A stretch of DNA of 64,000 nt from Alligator mississippiensis (taxonomy: Eukaryota; Chordata; Crocodylia; Alligatoridae): positions 167,408,933 to 167,472,932 of the forward strand of contig NC_081824.1 in NCBI RefSeq assembly GCF_030867095.1. The letters run 5' to 3'. The translations under genes were made by a program, and so were the position numbers. The notes under the pieces are model-generated. The model did not search any database, had not been told where the DNA came from, and saw only the letters and a program-made list of their open reading frames with translations. Shown here one piece after another: positions 13,101-26,339 of this stretch (the first letter of the stretch is position 1; every line of letters begins with the position of its first letter).

Positions 13101-14207
13101 CTGGAATGGGCTGTGAAGCAGAACAGTTGAAAATCCAAAAGGCCCCCATACAGTTGTCAACAGGCCATAACAAGACTCCTAGGTCTCCTTTTGTAGTGAT
13201 GTCAATGCTTCCAGTAATAGGCATGTCCAGGAGGCTGCAACTAATTTTTAATAATAATTTATTTGGAATTGAATTTTTCTGGATCTTTATCTCTTACCTA
13301 CTTCTTTTCTAAATCCCTTTGATCCTCTTCTTTTTTTTTTTTCTTAAAGCCCCCCACAAACCCTGATTTAGACTTTTAGAATGGAAGTAAATTGAAACAG
13401 ACAGTCTTTTGATTTTTATATTATGTCTTTGTCATAAATTATATTAAGTACATTTGCGACCCTATTCCCCAGGGCCTAAAATAATTGCAGTGAGAGCCAG
13501 GCATTCATTAGTTTAGAGAATAATGGCAAAACCATGCTTAAATGGTTATTTATAAAGGTAAATGAATAGATTCATCCATAAAGGTTACTCTAGCAATAAA
13601 CTAAAGACAAACACAAATCTTTATTCAGTCTGTTCTCAGGCCCTCACCAAAGTCGCTGGGAATGTGACTGAGTAGCAGCACTGATGTGCAGAGCTGATGG
13701 CCTCAGAGTACTCTTGCTGACTCCCTGCAACACTATACAGCAGCATTCTTCCAAAATGCCTCCCTATTTCAGACCCTTCTCTTACCACTTCCTGCCATGT
13801 CTACAGGCCAATATATACTTTATTGATCTTTACTACTGCCTTTCGCATCTCCAACGAGCTCTGGTGGTGACTTCAAACCACCTGCTGCAGTCATCCGGTT
13901 ACATGCTGTACAGCTGTGAACTCTCCACGTTTGCTGCCTGATCCCATATCTGTATGTGCTTCTCTGTTGGTCAGTTCTATTAAACCATTCTGTAGCATAG
14001 GTCAGGGAGAGGCAGTCACACCAAAGCAAACAGATAGATTTTGATTAAAATTAGACAAGTAAAGCAAACTAGACCCTACAGAAAAAAATTTCTTGATTTG
14101 CCTAGTTCACACATTAAAACACACCCAGTGCATTTTTCTAGGGCTACATGTAATAAAATCCCAATTATTTGTATCTAGAAGGCAGGGTAGATTAATACCA
14201 TATAGAG

Positions 14208-14320
14208 CAGGGGTAGGCAACATTTTTTGGCCAGAGTGCCGAAAAACATCACAATGCCTACCTTGGAAGGTGCCGGAGTGCCGGCATGCCAGAAAAACAA
14301 AATGAGGGCAAGGGGTACAT
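14208..14320 (+). mobile_element. 5' end of a hAT-type element
   Basis: Starts CAGGGGTAGGCAACATTTTT and continues with a GCC-rich stretch (agagtgccg, gtgccggagtgccggc). The CAGGGGTRGGCAAC start is typical of sauropsid non-autonomous hAT families. No matching 3' end was found nearby, so the right boundary is a guess. Confidence 0.55.
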
Positions 14321-15948
14321 GGCAGGATGTAGAAATAGAAAAGAGCAAAAAATGCTTTTTCTAAAAGAAATATTAACATGAGAAAAAAGAGCTGTCCTAA
14401 GGGGCAACCATCTGAATGTCAGAGGGGAAATCATGTCATCTAAATGAAGCATGAAAGAACAATGTTAAGACTCCCAATGGACAACTGTGTACTTCTGGAA
14501 CGATTGATACTCTTTTGTGGAGCTCTTAGACTTTGTGTTGCTACAGGGTCCAAAGGTGGATGGTTTCTGGCTTTTCACATGAAATGTGAACACAGAAATT
14601 TGTAATGGAGTAATAACACCGTTATAATTCCCTTGCCTCCGTGTATACACGTGCAAGACATGAAATGAATAAGTCAACAGTTAATATAAATACACTTAAT
14701 ATGTTTAAAACAAATCTTTGGATAGTAATATCAAACAGTGTATATCTTCACAGATTTTCCTCTTACACAATTGTTTTTAATCATATTTTTCTTGATTATT
14801 TTAAATGCTGCTTTGTAATTTCTTTTGCTCACATTCTGATTTAAGATGTTTCTACTGCTGATTGTGTTTTTCAGGCATAAAACACAGCAGCACAAAATTC
14901 TCCTTTTCCATGCCCGTCTTTGGAAATGGTGGCCCAATCATATGTGCTAGAGCATGCCTCTCAACGTGCCTGAACTTTTTCCTGGCACGTAAGATTTTCT
15001 GTAGCCCATATAACCATTTGTGTAACCTTTGTCATTGTATCAAAGCTCCAGTGAGTCAATGGCACAGCCATGTCCCAATCTCCAATATATGCATTTAATT
15101 GTAGCTAATATTGTTCAGAATGGCACTTCATCCCTCATGATGAACCAGCATTAAAACAATTATTCTGTAGTGTACCTAAACATGGCATCTTATGGTTGAT
15201 GAAGCCTTGGTAGCAAGTAGAGGTAAGTGTTCATCTCCAATCTTTATCTTATTTTCATCAGATTTAATTTGTTCCATAAATCTTCTGAAGCAAATTGTTA
15301 TCCATATTTCTCCTAACCTAAATTTGGTTTGGCTGTTGAGAAGAAAATGTTCTTGCTTTATTTTCATTATAGCTAGCAGGTGCTTAAAATTATTTCTTTA
15401 TTTGGACTAGTTAATTCAAAGTTGAGAACCACCTAGGAATTGAAATATGAGGAAGCCCTATTTTATCTTCCAGTCTATAAATAAAAGGTTGTAAATTATG
15501 AGATCTACTAATTAAAAAATGCGGAGAACATCAAACTACTTTCAAAGGCATTCAGGCAATTAACTATACAGATTGGTGCCCTAGTCAGACTTTTAAAAGC
15601 ATCGAAGCCAGTTAGGTGCTAAGCTCACAATGACTGATACGTTCACTTAAATAAATAAATAAATGGATAAATAAATACATGGATGTGGTATGTTTGCCAA
15701 CCAGGAGAGTCCACTTTATGTCCCTTCAGTTAACAAAAAAGTGCTAGATCCAATTTAACTTACAAGCCTATTTTGGTTGCAAATTAGTGTGTGTTAATGA
15801 TTATAGCTAACAGTGAGAATATCATTCTCTTTAGGAAGCTCTCTAAAAAGTACAAATGTGAAACAAGTATAGCATCAATTATTTAGATAAAAGTCCCATG
15901 CTTGCTGATTTATATCTTCATTAAAAACAGTGAATGGTTGTCTTTAAT

Positions 15949-16918
15949 CAGGGGTGGGCAAGTATTTGGGCTGGAGGGCCACTTAAAGAGTTATGGTGAG
16001 TTCTCGAGGGCCAGAGGATGGTGGGGAGGAGGGAGCTGACCCAGTCTTGGCATGGCAAGAGGGGAAGGGGCCTGGGGAGATGCCAGTTTATCCTATTTTG
16101 CCCCAAGCCTATCCACGCTAAACCCACCACTAGGGACATGAGATGGAGAGGGCGGGATTTCTATGGAGACTGGCCCCGGGCTTCTGCAGTCAGGGCACAC
16201 TCATCTGGGCAGGTGGGATGGGGCCATGGGCATGTGGGGAGGGGCAGGCAGGGAGTGGCGTCCAGGAGCAGGATGAGCAGGCAGGTGGGGCCACAGCCAG
16301 GACAGGGGTCATGTGGCAGTGACAGTGCAGGACTGGGGCCCAGGGCAGAACTATGATCTGCTCCCCTCACATCCCTGGGCCAGATTCTGGTTCCACAGGG
16401 AACCATAGGGCAGGGATCTGCTCCCAGATGCCACTTCCTGCCCACCCACAGCCCCATCCCATCCACCTGGCCAAGCATGCCCTGCGTGCGGCAGTCCCAA
16501 GCCAGTCTCCACGGAGAACCCGCCCACCTGCTCTGCCCAGCCACCCCCCCCCCCACACACACACAGGGGGTGTGGTGGATACCCAGGCAGTGGGGCTAGG
16601 GGCCGGCAGCAGTGGGGCATGTACCTGCTCCCTGGTGGCAGTGGTGGGAGCTGCCAGGAAGCAGAGTCCACCACCAGGCTGCCCCACCCAGCCCCACAGA
16701 CTACAGCTCCCAGCATGCCCAAGAGCCATGCGTGGAGACAAGGCAGGCTGCACCAGGCAGCACCTCCACACCTGGGGATGGTGAAACCAGTTCTGGGCAC
16801 CACGGCCTGGGCTGCATCCCACATCCAGACCAGGGGGCCCTGAGGAACCCGTTACAGGCCAGAAAGAATCATGCCATGGGCCAGATCCAACCCACAGGCC
16901 ATATTTTGCTCTCCCCTG
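15949..16918 (+). mobile_element. non-autonomous hAT element, copy 1 of a family
   Basis: A 970-bp element beginning CAGGGGTGGGCAAGTATTTG and ending ATATTTTGCTCTCCCCTG, so its ends are imperfect inverted repeats. Flanks tctttaat (15941-15948) and acttaaat (16919-16926) agree at six of eight positions. The interior is GC-rich and produces long overlapping frames on both strands with no protein-like content. Related copies lie at 43879-44065, 57014-58093 and 59779-60500. A CA tract sits at about 16551-16565. It carries a ZNF143-like motif at 16700-16718. Confidence 0.88.
16700..16718 (+). promoter_or_regulatory. ZNF143-like (SBS) motif inside a transposon
   Basis: ACTACAGCTCCCAGCATGC closely fits the ACTACAnnTCCCAGnnnGC consensus bound by ZNF143 and THAP11-associated complexes at vertebrate promoters. 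It lies inside the hAT copy at 15949-16918 with no gene start beside it, so function is untested. Confidence 0.5.
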
Positions 16919-19150
16919 ACTTAAATCAACCACCTTTGAACATAACAGTAATCACAAATCAATTATTGTTTAACCAGAAAAACAACTCTTGAATTCTTGT
17001 TGTGCAAAAGTCATAATTTCAGTCACAATTTGGAAATAATTCACAAAACTGACTAAAACAGGAAATAAAGCTCACTCCAACCTTCATGTTCTATTACTTA
17101 CATATCTACGCAGCAATAACTTTCAGGACCCATTGAACTGTTCTATAATTCCTTTTCTATTAGATCAATATGTTGGAATAATTTTTCTTTCAGATATTTT
17201 GGTGCCCACCAGATTGAAAGCAAGCAGAAATGATTAGTTCTTCAAAAACTTTTATCCTTCAATCTGTAGATCTTTTATCAGTTTCCCACTGAAGGCTATG
17301 ATATTTCTTCAGGTATCAAATCCCTTGCGGTACTGCTGCAGTAGTAAATTTGCTTGGAAATAATATAAAGTGGAATAAAACAAATTCTTGCAAGCCTGAA
17401 GCCTGTTGTGGTGTTAGTACTGTCCTGAGTAACTGATTCTCTTCGTAATCTCTTCCAAGTTCCTTCTCAACATCATTACCTCACCTACCAATCCTAATGT
17501 AACTCTGTACTTCTCAAGTCCTTTTATTTTAATGACATCAGAGGATGAATATAGACCAGGCATTCAATTACTTGGAAAACTCAGGAAGTCCCAAGTATAA
17601 TAATAAATGTACAATAGAAAGGAAGATTTGCTATTTGTCTTCCCATGAAAACATTAGTGAATCCAATATATTTTATATTACCTTATCATACCTCTTACAG
17701 TTATAAGGCACATTCTGTCTCTACTTGATCATACAGTGCTTTAACCTTTTTTTTTCTCCTCTCTTTTTTGTCTTCGATACTAGCTACTCAAGAATGTAAC
17801 TGTGGTTACAGTACTTTAAGCTTGTCTCAGCTGTGAGACATTCTTGGCATAACATACAATAAAATAGTTTATTTATGGAATAAATTGGGAAAATAAGGAA
17901 GAATAATATAAACATATAGGCCATGTTTTATTTTAAACGGTTAGTCATTTTCAGTCCCTTTTAGTCTCCTAAAACTATTAATCATAATAAACTAATTTTG
18001 TTTAAAAGAGCAGGCAATATATTGTTCCATGTAAATAACTTACTTGCCTTGACAGAACAATGCCAGAACAGCTAAATAGGTGATCTAATACATTTCCTTT
18101 TTCAGAACATTGTTTGCAATTGAAGGTTATCTGAGTTTCGGCATGATTGAGGTCAACCATTGGCAAGACTAGTTCGCTATTATTTTTTATTAAATGTACC
18201 CAAATGTTGTAAAGCTGGGATACACATACACACACACCTTCAGAGACTGAATAGATGTACAAACAGGATATGATCTGGAGCAAAAGATACCCAAGACACT
18301 TCTAGAATAAAATCCTAACTCCAGCTGCTTATAATGTTTTCTGAAATTTGCAACAGACAACTGAAATAAAAATAAACAGTGAAAGACTATTAAAATGCAC
18401 ACCTTTGAAAGGTCTCACTCTTGCTCTTGCTCTCTCTCTCGCTCTCTCTTAGAGCAGGAATTTCAGTATTATGTATATGCAGACATAAAATCCAATAAAA
18501 TATGGGGTCTTAGATATTGCATATTATTCAGTTTTTCCTAAATTTGGCTATGTGCATGATTTGGTTATGTAAGCAGATGTCCTGAAATAGAGTAGTAATA
18601 ATATGTGGCAGGAATATAATGTTTTTTCACATACAACAAAATTATTTTGCATGGGCTGCAGTTTGCAAAAAACCTTTATCCACTTATCCAAACATTAACC
18701 ACTTACTGAAATCCTAGTGCAATATGGCAGTGTAGCTAGATGCGTCATAGAAGAAAATGAAGTGCAGTGTGCTCTGGCCATGCTCTTTCTCCTTTGGCTG
18801 TGACGGTAGCCCAGCCCGGGCAGGCACTCGTCTTCTTTTGTACTACCTGAGTTCTGAAAGGAGAGGAAAGCCAAGCAGATAATCTATCCAATACTCAGAA
18901 AGCTTCAAATTAATGCTACTATAACTCTTGGAATATGCCAGTTGATTAGCTAGTCAAATTCACGTACTGCAAGATTCGGAGCAGGGGGTTAAATCCCCAT
19001 TGCTGAGAAAAGAACTATGATCCCTGGGCTATAAGGTATTCTGAGGTGGGGCTTTTTCAGTTTCTCCTGATGTAGTTGTTCCATTTCATATAAAATGCTT
19101 CATATTAACTGAGCCAGGGAGGGGAGACGCAGAGAGCATGAACGTGAGAA
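16919..19150. other. AT-rich stretch without recognised genes
   Basis: Nothing supported apart from simple repeats: a short CA run near 18224-18238 and a CT-rich run near 18420-18450. No exon-like frame with splice sites was found. Confidence 0.45.
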
Positions 19151-19225
19151 TGACTTTAGTCTGGTTGTTAGAGCACTTACCTGGGAGATAAGCCTCCTAG
19201 GTTTCAGTGCTGCAACGATGGGCAT
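19151..19225 (+). repeat. tRNA-derived SINE fragment
   Basis: Contains TGGTTGTTAGAGCACTTACC (box A-like) followed about 20 nt later by AGGTTTCAGTGCT (box B-like), the head arrangement of tRNA-derived SINEs. A second box-B-like sequence in the opposite orientation (aactcaagtcccc) lies near 19350, so a second, inverted fragment may be present. Confidence 0.5.
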
Positions 19226-20959
19226 TTGTTTTACAAAAAGTGGAACCATTCTAAAAGGGAAGATGAAAAGCAACCCGACAACAATACCCTCGAGCCTAGA
19301 GCGTAGGCCACACTTGAGAGGTGAGGATTCACCTTTGCTCAGGCAAAGTAGAGATTTGAACTCAAGTCCCCCTATCCAGGGGCATACCCTACCTCTGGCC
19401 AACCTGCAGCGGAGGTGCCACAAGTGGCACGAATGGCCTCTGCGTGTCGCAGGGCAGATGAGGGAGGGGACAGGCAGGGCAGTTGCAGATTGGGCAGGGA
19501 GCAGAAAGCAGAGCAGCAGATCAGGCAGGGGAAGGAGATGGGGGGCACTTTGGGAGGGTGTGGGGCTTAATTGTGGCATGTCTTCCAAAAAGGTCAGCTC
19601 CCACTGCTCTGGCTGGTCCATTAAGTGAAAGAGAACTGGTGCCATCTTCTCCTCACTGCTCTTGTGAGGGATCAAGCCATTCTCCCATTACTTTGCTTTT
19701 TGTTAAAAGCACTTGTTTTATATTTTAAGAAAGTTCTTTTCTTCAACTAATGCCTTTTTCCAAGGCCACCTGGGATATGTAATAGATGACATATGCTTTG
19801 TTTTGAGATCTGATTCTCTTGAATCCCCGTGGTAATATCCTATCCATGTCTCTTTGCTTGACCTGTAATAGCACTCTTAATAAACCTGCTCATTCTGAAC
19901 TGCTGCTCCTCCTTCTGCCTTCCCTGCCACTCTTGAAGAGATGCTTTTAAAGGGAATTCAGATCTCCAAAAGATGCGCTCTTTAACAAAGTCAGTTTAAT
20001 AATGTGTAAATGATAATGACGCAGGACCAAAACTAATGAAAGGGGAAACCTACATGCACTTGTGTATTCCTTAATGCAGTTCATCTTATGAACAGTCTAC
20101 AGCTGTAAAACCCTGTCACTTCTTCTACTTTTTGTTTTTGGTAGCGTTAAAGCTACCAAATTACTCTAAAGCAGACAACCATGGTTGTATGAAATGTCTC
20201 TCTAATTCCCTCAGCATATTACAAGCTGGAACTAATAAGATTTTTTTTTTTACCCTGCTTCTATCATTTTGTTAGATGCACTGCAGTCAGCTGGGGAATA
20301 TTAACCAGTTTTTCAAATCATTGCATGTAGTATTTGTTACAAAATAATTTTTCTTTTCTCTGTGATTGAAATCCAGTGATGGGAACACCTCACTGTAGGA
20401 GTGTCCTAACCACTGACTCACTGTACATAGTCACCAATGACAACACACTGATGTTTTACTTGAGTTGCCTGAGAACACTACCTATTGCGCATCAGGACAA
20501 TATGCCCTCACAAAGAGGGCTATATCACTTTCGACCTAGACAGTAGGAGCTCATTAGAGAAATGCACATAAATCTGTGCAAAAAGATGACTGAATTTAAC
20601 TTGGTTGGGAAATATGACTGCATTCCACAGAAGCAGTTTATTTAAAAACAAGAGGTCGGGATAAAAAGATACTGGTGGATGCGAGGGGTGTGCATCACAA
20701 AACACTTTACTTGCATGCTCACATACTTTTCTTCAAATAATGTCATCCAATTTCTTTTCTGCTATAGTTAGGACAGGCAGAGAGTAAGAACATATGATTA
20801 CCCTAGGATAATGTCATGCCACCAATCCTCAAGTCTGACTCACCCCTATCATCCACTTCTTCCTCTCTTGTTTCCATGCTGCTGAGTACCCCTGGCTACA
20901 TCATCTTCCACTGTAAGTCTTGTCAACTCTGGTTTTTCTTTTTTCCTAATCATTTAGCT

Positions 20960-22960
20960 TTAGTTCTCCAAATCATTAACTCCTAGGCTGACAATCTCAG
21001 TCATTTCCTTGCTGCCTTTGACTCATCCTTAAACCCTTGAGACTTCCTTCATCTTCCCTATCTTCTATACAGGCCAACTATTTCAAAAAGAAGACTGAAA
21101 AACTCCCATGAGACACCACTACTCGCCTTTCTCAGTATCAGCGTACAGATAGATTCAATCCCTCTTCTCCAGGCACGCTCTCTCTCACTTTGACAGCCAC
21201 ATCCTGTATCTCCTTTTTCATTTTTTTACCCACTCTCCCTGTTTGTTTTTCATTTGTGTCTCCCATCATAAATAACTCACTCATGACACTAGCTTCTTTC
21301 CCAACCATAAATGATGCATGCCCCCGGAGGCTGGGGGGGAAAGATGAGCTCCTGCAGGCAGCAGTGGCGGCACTGTCGGCAGTGGGACCGTGGTGGAGGC
21401 AAGTGGGGAGCTGCTGCAGGCAACCACAGCACTGTCGGCAGCACAAGGGAGACACCGCCGGCAGGGGCGGCGATGGCCAGTGGCAACTGTGGACTGCCTG
21501 CAGATTCCGCCAGCGGTGTTGGCAGCGAGGTGGGTGGTGGTGAGTGGTGACCGCTCACAGGCACTACCAACAGTGTTAGTGGTGCCTTTTCACAAGGGGA
21601 GTACCACCACGCTCAGGGGGTGCACATGCACCCCCTAGGTGTCGCCAGTGTTCCCAACTACTATTCCATCTAGCTCCTGCTCTCCATCACCTCTTAATTC
21701 ATTGAATGAACCAGCTACATCTGTTCTCCCACTCCAGTTCTCCTCTTGAGCTCTATCTGGTTCCTGTCTTCACCAATTTCATTTGATCCAGTCTTATTAA
21801 GGGCTCCAGTTACTGCATGTTGGCCAAATTTCAGAGTCTCTACTCTATCCGCAAAATCCTTGATCCTTTCATGATCCTTCAATCCCATCCTCCTTTTAAA
21901 AACCATTTCTCTCTTGACTTTTATTAATCTTTCCTCACCTTGTTCTCTTCCTCTATCCCTAGAGGTTTCATCGGTATCTTTTTCCTGTGGGCCCTACTGT
22001 TCTCCTTTATTTGGTTGGATTTGTTCCTACAGGGAAACTTTCTCCTTGTGATATATTTTCATGTGGACCCATCACTTTGTCACTACATCAATACCTGCTA
22101 ACATAATATAATATCATAAACTATCCTTACATGTGGTCCTGATAGGAGCTCCATTTAGTTTCACATCTCAGCCTGACAACTCATCTTTGATATCTTGCCC
22201 TCAATTTGAAACTAACACAGTCAAAACCAAGCTCATCTTGCTTCCATTTTCCCTCCATTCTCTGCCACCACCCTAGTTGCACTCAGTCATATAACTTGGG
22301 TATCGTCTTGGACTAAGTTTTTCATTAACCCTGCATAGCCAAGCAAATCCACATTTTCCAGTTTCTTTCTTATGACATTTTCAAGATTTGACCTTTCCAT
22401 GATCCACACCACTGAAACTTTTGTCTGGACTCTTGCCTAGACGAGAGATGTTACTGCAGTGTTTGTACTTCTGCCCTTCCTGATGCTATTTGGTTTCTTG
22501 TGTTCAGTCATATAGCACTTTTACAAAGGCTACACTGTCGGTTTCCTCCGTTCTCCACTATCTTCCTCTCATTCACTACAACAAATAAAAGTTTGTAGTC
22601 CTTTCCCTTAGAGGTCCATTCAATCCAACTCTTTCCAACTTCTTTACCTATTCTTGTAATTTTTACTTCCTTCCCCCACACTGCGCCTATGATACTAGCC
22701 TCCACTGACTATTTTCCATTTCTCCAGAGGCACACTCTCTTCCATGCTCTCCCTTATACATAGAACACCTTCTGAGTTTGTCTTTAATGACATTTCCCTA
22801 TGCTTCTGCAATTGTCTCTCAAGATTCATATCTGCTATGATGCCTGTTATAAATTGCCAGTTGCTAGTGGCTGAAATCCCAGATATTTTATTTGAAAGGA
22901 TTTCTGTTGTTCATCTGTTATTTATAACTTTTAATGGAAAATGCTACCAAAAAGTCTGTA
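20960..22960 (+). mobile_element. highly degenerate LINE ORF relic
   Basis: A long pyrimidine-rich stretch. In broken plus-strand frames it retains pieces resembling LINE ORF2 text, such as KTKLILLP around 22220 and an LGYRLGLSF-like block near 22300, split by stops and frameshifts. It is interrupted by the MITE at 21306-21650. The clade (L2-like or another CR1-superclade family) is not certain, and the ends are approximate. Confidence 0.35.
21306..21650 (+). mobile_element. GC-rich hAT-type MITE with perfect TSD (family M)
   Basis: Element of 345 bp starting CATAAATGATGCATGCCCCC and ending GGTGTCGCCAGTG. Perfect 8-bp direct repeats ttcccaac lie at 21298-21305 and 21651-21658. The inner part is a run of GC-rich degenerate units (ctgcaggcagc, ggcagtg), and the tail carries CTCAGGGGGTGCACATGCAC. 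The same head and tail recur at 29783-30149 and 63634-63924. Overlapping frames on both strands reflect base composition only. Confidence 0.9.
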
Positions 22961-23025
22961 ACCAGTGATCACATATTCTATATATATCTGCTTATCATAT
23001 TGTCCTTCCCTAGCTGTTTTTATAT

Positions 23026-23610
23026 CGGGATTGCCAACCCCCCAATTTTTTTTTACTGACAAACTGCAAACTTTTTACTGACAATTTTTTTTTTTTTACT
23101 GACACTGTCAGTAAAAAGAAAACTTCTTGGGTTGGCAGCCCTGTGTAACTGCAGGAATGGTTTTATACCCTCTTTCCCCTAACACAAATGTCCCCTACTT
23201 GCCCCTCACCATGATGCCATGACTGCACCCTGCACCATGCTGCCCCTTATTTCACCCCACTGATTCCACTCCTGCAGTTCCAGCATAGGCTTCCAAAAAA
23301 GCCCGTCTGCAACCCAGCAGTTTTACAGGATAAGAAGCAGTAGCAACAAATGGCTAGAGAGAGAAGGGTCTACAACCACTGAGAGAAGGCTTCCTGCAGG
23401 GTGCTGCTTGCCTACTCAGACAGTGGTGCTGCTCTGCTCTGGCTGCTCAGCTTCAAATTCTTGCTGCCCAGTTTCTTTTTGAGTGGGAGATTTACCATGC
23501 AGCTGGAGATTGATTATTTCTACAAATGGCTGAAATTTATTTATGGACAGGCATCTTTAACCTGAATTTTTATGGACTGCCCACAAGTTTGCAAACAGTT
23601 GGCAATCTTG
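23026..23610 (+). mobile_element. hAT-type element with GATTGCCAAC ends
   Basis: Left end CGGGATTGCCAACCC and right end AGTTGGCAATCTTG form inverted termini. Flanks ttttatat and ttttaatc agree weakly (first five of eight). The left part holds T-rich blocks separated by actgaca units (23045-23110), including a small hairpin tactgaca/tgtcagta. No transposase frame. Confidence 0.65.
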
Positions 23611-24062
23611 TTTTAATCCTAATTGCTGCATACTATCCTAACATCTGATGAAGCAGTCTACAACCTGCAAAAAACTCCTGCCTCTCTGAATGTGTTAGTT
23701 TATAAAGTTAACCACCCTGCCCTGCCTTTTGCCTAACATCTGAGATGTTATGGAAGGGTTGCCAAGATCATCCAGCCCTCTGATTATTACACCAGTGCTC
23801 CTCCATGTAGGCACTAATGATATTGCCTGGGGTGACCCCGCGCAGATCAAAAGTGACTATAGGACTCTAGATGCAAGGATGAAGGGGACAGGGGCTTGGG
23901 CTTAGGCTCAATTTATGGTCTCTTTAATCTTTTCAGTTGAGGGGGAAGGCCCAGGGAGGGGTAGGTATATCTTGGTGATCAATGAGTGGCTGAATTAATG
24001 GTATCACCAACAGGGCTTTGGCTTCTTTGACCTTAAGGTGGTGGTCCAAAAAGGAGTACTGG

Positions 24063-24488
24063 CAGGGATGGATTAATGCATGGGCCAGCTGGGCCTGGGC
24101 CCAGGGGCCCCTGCCTTGATGTGAAGGAAACTGGTGGTGGGGCTGGGCATGTGCGACGTGGTGGGCTGTGGCTGCCAAGTGCCATTTGCCAGGCAGCACT
24201 GCAGCCAGACTGAGCCACAGTAGGGCTAGGGGCCACCCCTGGAGCTCAGTCCATGCTGAGCACACCCAGTGGGCAGTGGCTCCACACCTCAGATGCCGGC
24301 TCCAGTATGGACCTGCAGGCAGGGGTGGCTGTGGCTTCTGCCCCAGACCTGGGGGGCAGCACGACCTGCTCCAGCCACTGCTCCCACTGTGCCAGCCAGG
24401 GACAGAGCCTGTGGCTATGGGCAGGGCGCAGGTCAGGGAGGAATGGAGGGTTGGTCCCAGGTCCCCAATGAATCTTAATCCACCCCAA
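24063..24488 (+). mobile_element. hAT-type element with perfect TSD
   Basis: Starts CAGGGATGGATTAATG and ends CTTAATCCACCCCAA, which are inverted termini. Identical 8-bp repeats AGTACTGG flank it at 24055-24062 and 24489-24496. The 426-bp GC-rich interior gives several overlapping open frames with no protein signature. Confidence 0.88.
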
Positions 24489-24599
24489 AGTACTGGGAAG
24501 AGATGAGATCCATCTGATGATGAAGAAGAAGAACATCTTTGTATATAGGCTTACTAACCTAGTGAGCAGTTGTTTAAACTAGGTTCAATGGCATAGGAA

Positions 24600-25120
24600 G
24601 CAGAAGGCTGGGGCTAATGGGGCTTAGCCCCCAAAATGCAGAGCAGCCTGGGTGAGGGCTCCAGGCAGCTGTGGTGGGAAAGAGGGGCAGGCACAGACAC
24701 AGACACACAGCCGGATCCTGCAGCAGCCCGGCAGCATGTGAAGCAATGCCCAGCACAGCAGGTAAGGCAGCTGTGGGGAAGAAGGGGCATGGGGGTGTAG
24801 ATTGAAGCCCCCATGGAAAGGGAGGGAGTTGGGCATGGCAGGGGTAAATGGGGCCCTGGGGCCAGGGCAGGTCATGGGATGCTTGGAGCCTAGGTGGCTT
24901 GTCCAGTGGGGTGAGGGGGGGTGGGGCTCCTACTGCTGTGCTCACGCTGGTGAAGGCACAGGGGGCACATGCTCCCTGGATCTGTGTTTAGGGTGGAGGC
25001 AGGCTGCTGCTGGGGGTTGTGCCCTCAATCTGCCACCCCACACCCCTTCCCCACAACAGAATGATGTATGGTGGGGGTGCCCACGCACACAAGCACACAC
25101 ACACTCAGCCCCCTGCCCCA
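24600..25120. repeat. GC-rich repeat block
   Basis: Shares wording with the interiors of the foldback elements at 53716 and 62202: gattgaagcccccatgg, a ggcacatgctccctggat-like block and ccctcaatctgcc. It is probably another non-autonomous DNA element of the same group. I could not fix its ends or a TSD. Confidence 0.45.
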
Positions 25121-25461
25121 AATAATATTTTCTCCCTCTGCCTATGTTCAATGGGACATAGAGACATAAACCCAGAGGTAAGTAAAGAGCCAGGTTACAT
25201 GGACAAAAGCCAATTAAGAGGCTTTAACTGTGTGTTTAGAGAGAAATTAGCTTAATATCTAAGATTAAACTAAAAACCTTAAAGGATCTCCTGCAGGGGG
25301 CAGTTCTGATGCAATTTACAGAGATCCCTAAGATTGGGAAGTCATAGTACAATCACAGAAGTATGATGTAGTTGAGAAAACTGAGACTTGGTGGGATAGT
25401 TCACACTGAAATATTGTCATAAACAGGTGTAACTTGTTCAGGAAGGAGTGTTGCGCTAAGT

Positions 25462-25643
25462 CAGCGGTTTTCAACTTGTGGTCTGTGGACCCAGGGGGTC
25501 CTCAGACTGTCTAAGGGGTCTGCAAAAATAACTATAATTGATCAAAAGTATATGAATACCCAAACTTACAATTTGAAGGGGTATGCACCCTCCATTCAAC
25601 ATTTTTTAGGGGTCCACAAATGAGGAAAGGTTGAAAACCACTG
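25462..25643 (+). mobile_element. 182-bp hAT-type MITE
   Basis: Left end CAGCGGTTTTCAACTTGTGG and right end GAAAGGTTGAAAACCACTG are inverted. Flanks cgctaagt (25454-25461) and ttctaagt (25644-25651) match at six of eight positions. Its termini resemble the MITE at 36174-36453, so the two probably used the same transposase. Confidence 0.88.
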
Positions 25644-26339
25644 TTCTAAGTGTAAGAGAGACGTACGCTTGTTCTGAGGTGCAGTACAAAGCAGCAGTTA
25701 GGACTGTTGACCAAGGGCTGTCTCTGTCTAGGCCAGGCTGTGAGAAAACAGGGATTGTGTGTGGGTGTGGGGGACTAACCAGTCTATTTGAAATTAAATG
25801 ACAGTGTAGTAAAAGTTGGTGTCTTTTCAATCCCCTGAAGGAGATGGAGGAGTTTGATATAGCCATTAAAACCATGTGGATTCGGATCTGCTGGCTCTAT
25901 GTGCTTGTATCTTGACCCTGATGTGCTGGAAAACTTCCTTTCCCTCTCGGTGCCTTGAGTTAGCACCAGACGGGGAGACCTTCTCCCATTCTATTAAGCA
26001 CGGAGTTGGAAAGTATTGTAAAAGAATGAGATAGTTGATGTTGCTTTGTGAACTGAATTCATTCCTGCGCATGACTATGCCAAAACCTCTAATGGCCTGC
26101 TACTCTGCTAACCTAATGGTCTATACTCTACCCTTCGCTCTGCCCTTCTATATCGTTCTTCATCTGAGGATTATTGAAGGCCTGTACCAAATGCTCAGGA
26201 GAGCAGGAAGTGTCTCTGAAGGCACAAGTATAATGCCTAGCGCCATGGAACCTGACCAGGACTATGACCTCCAGGCTTTCCTCTTCTGTGTGATACTTCT
26301 GAGATACAGGATCTATCTATTGAGAGATTTATGTTTCAT

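Noticed and set aside
16018..16992. Cluster of 110-190-codon frames on both strands
   Set aside because: All lie inside the GC-rich hAT copy at 15949-16918, overlap each other in several frames, and show no domain or splice logic.
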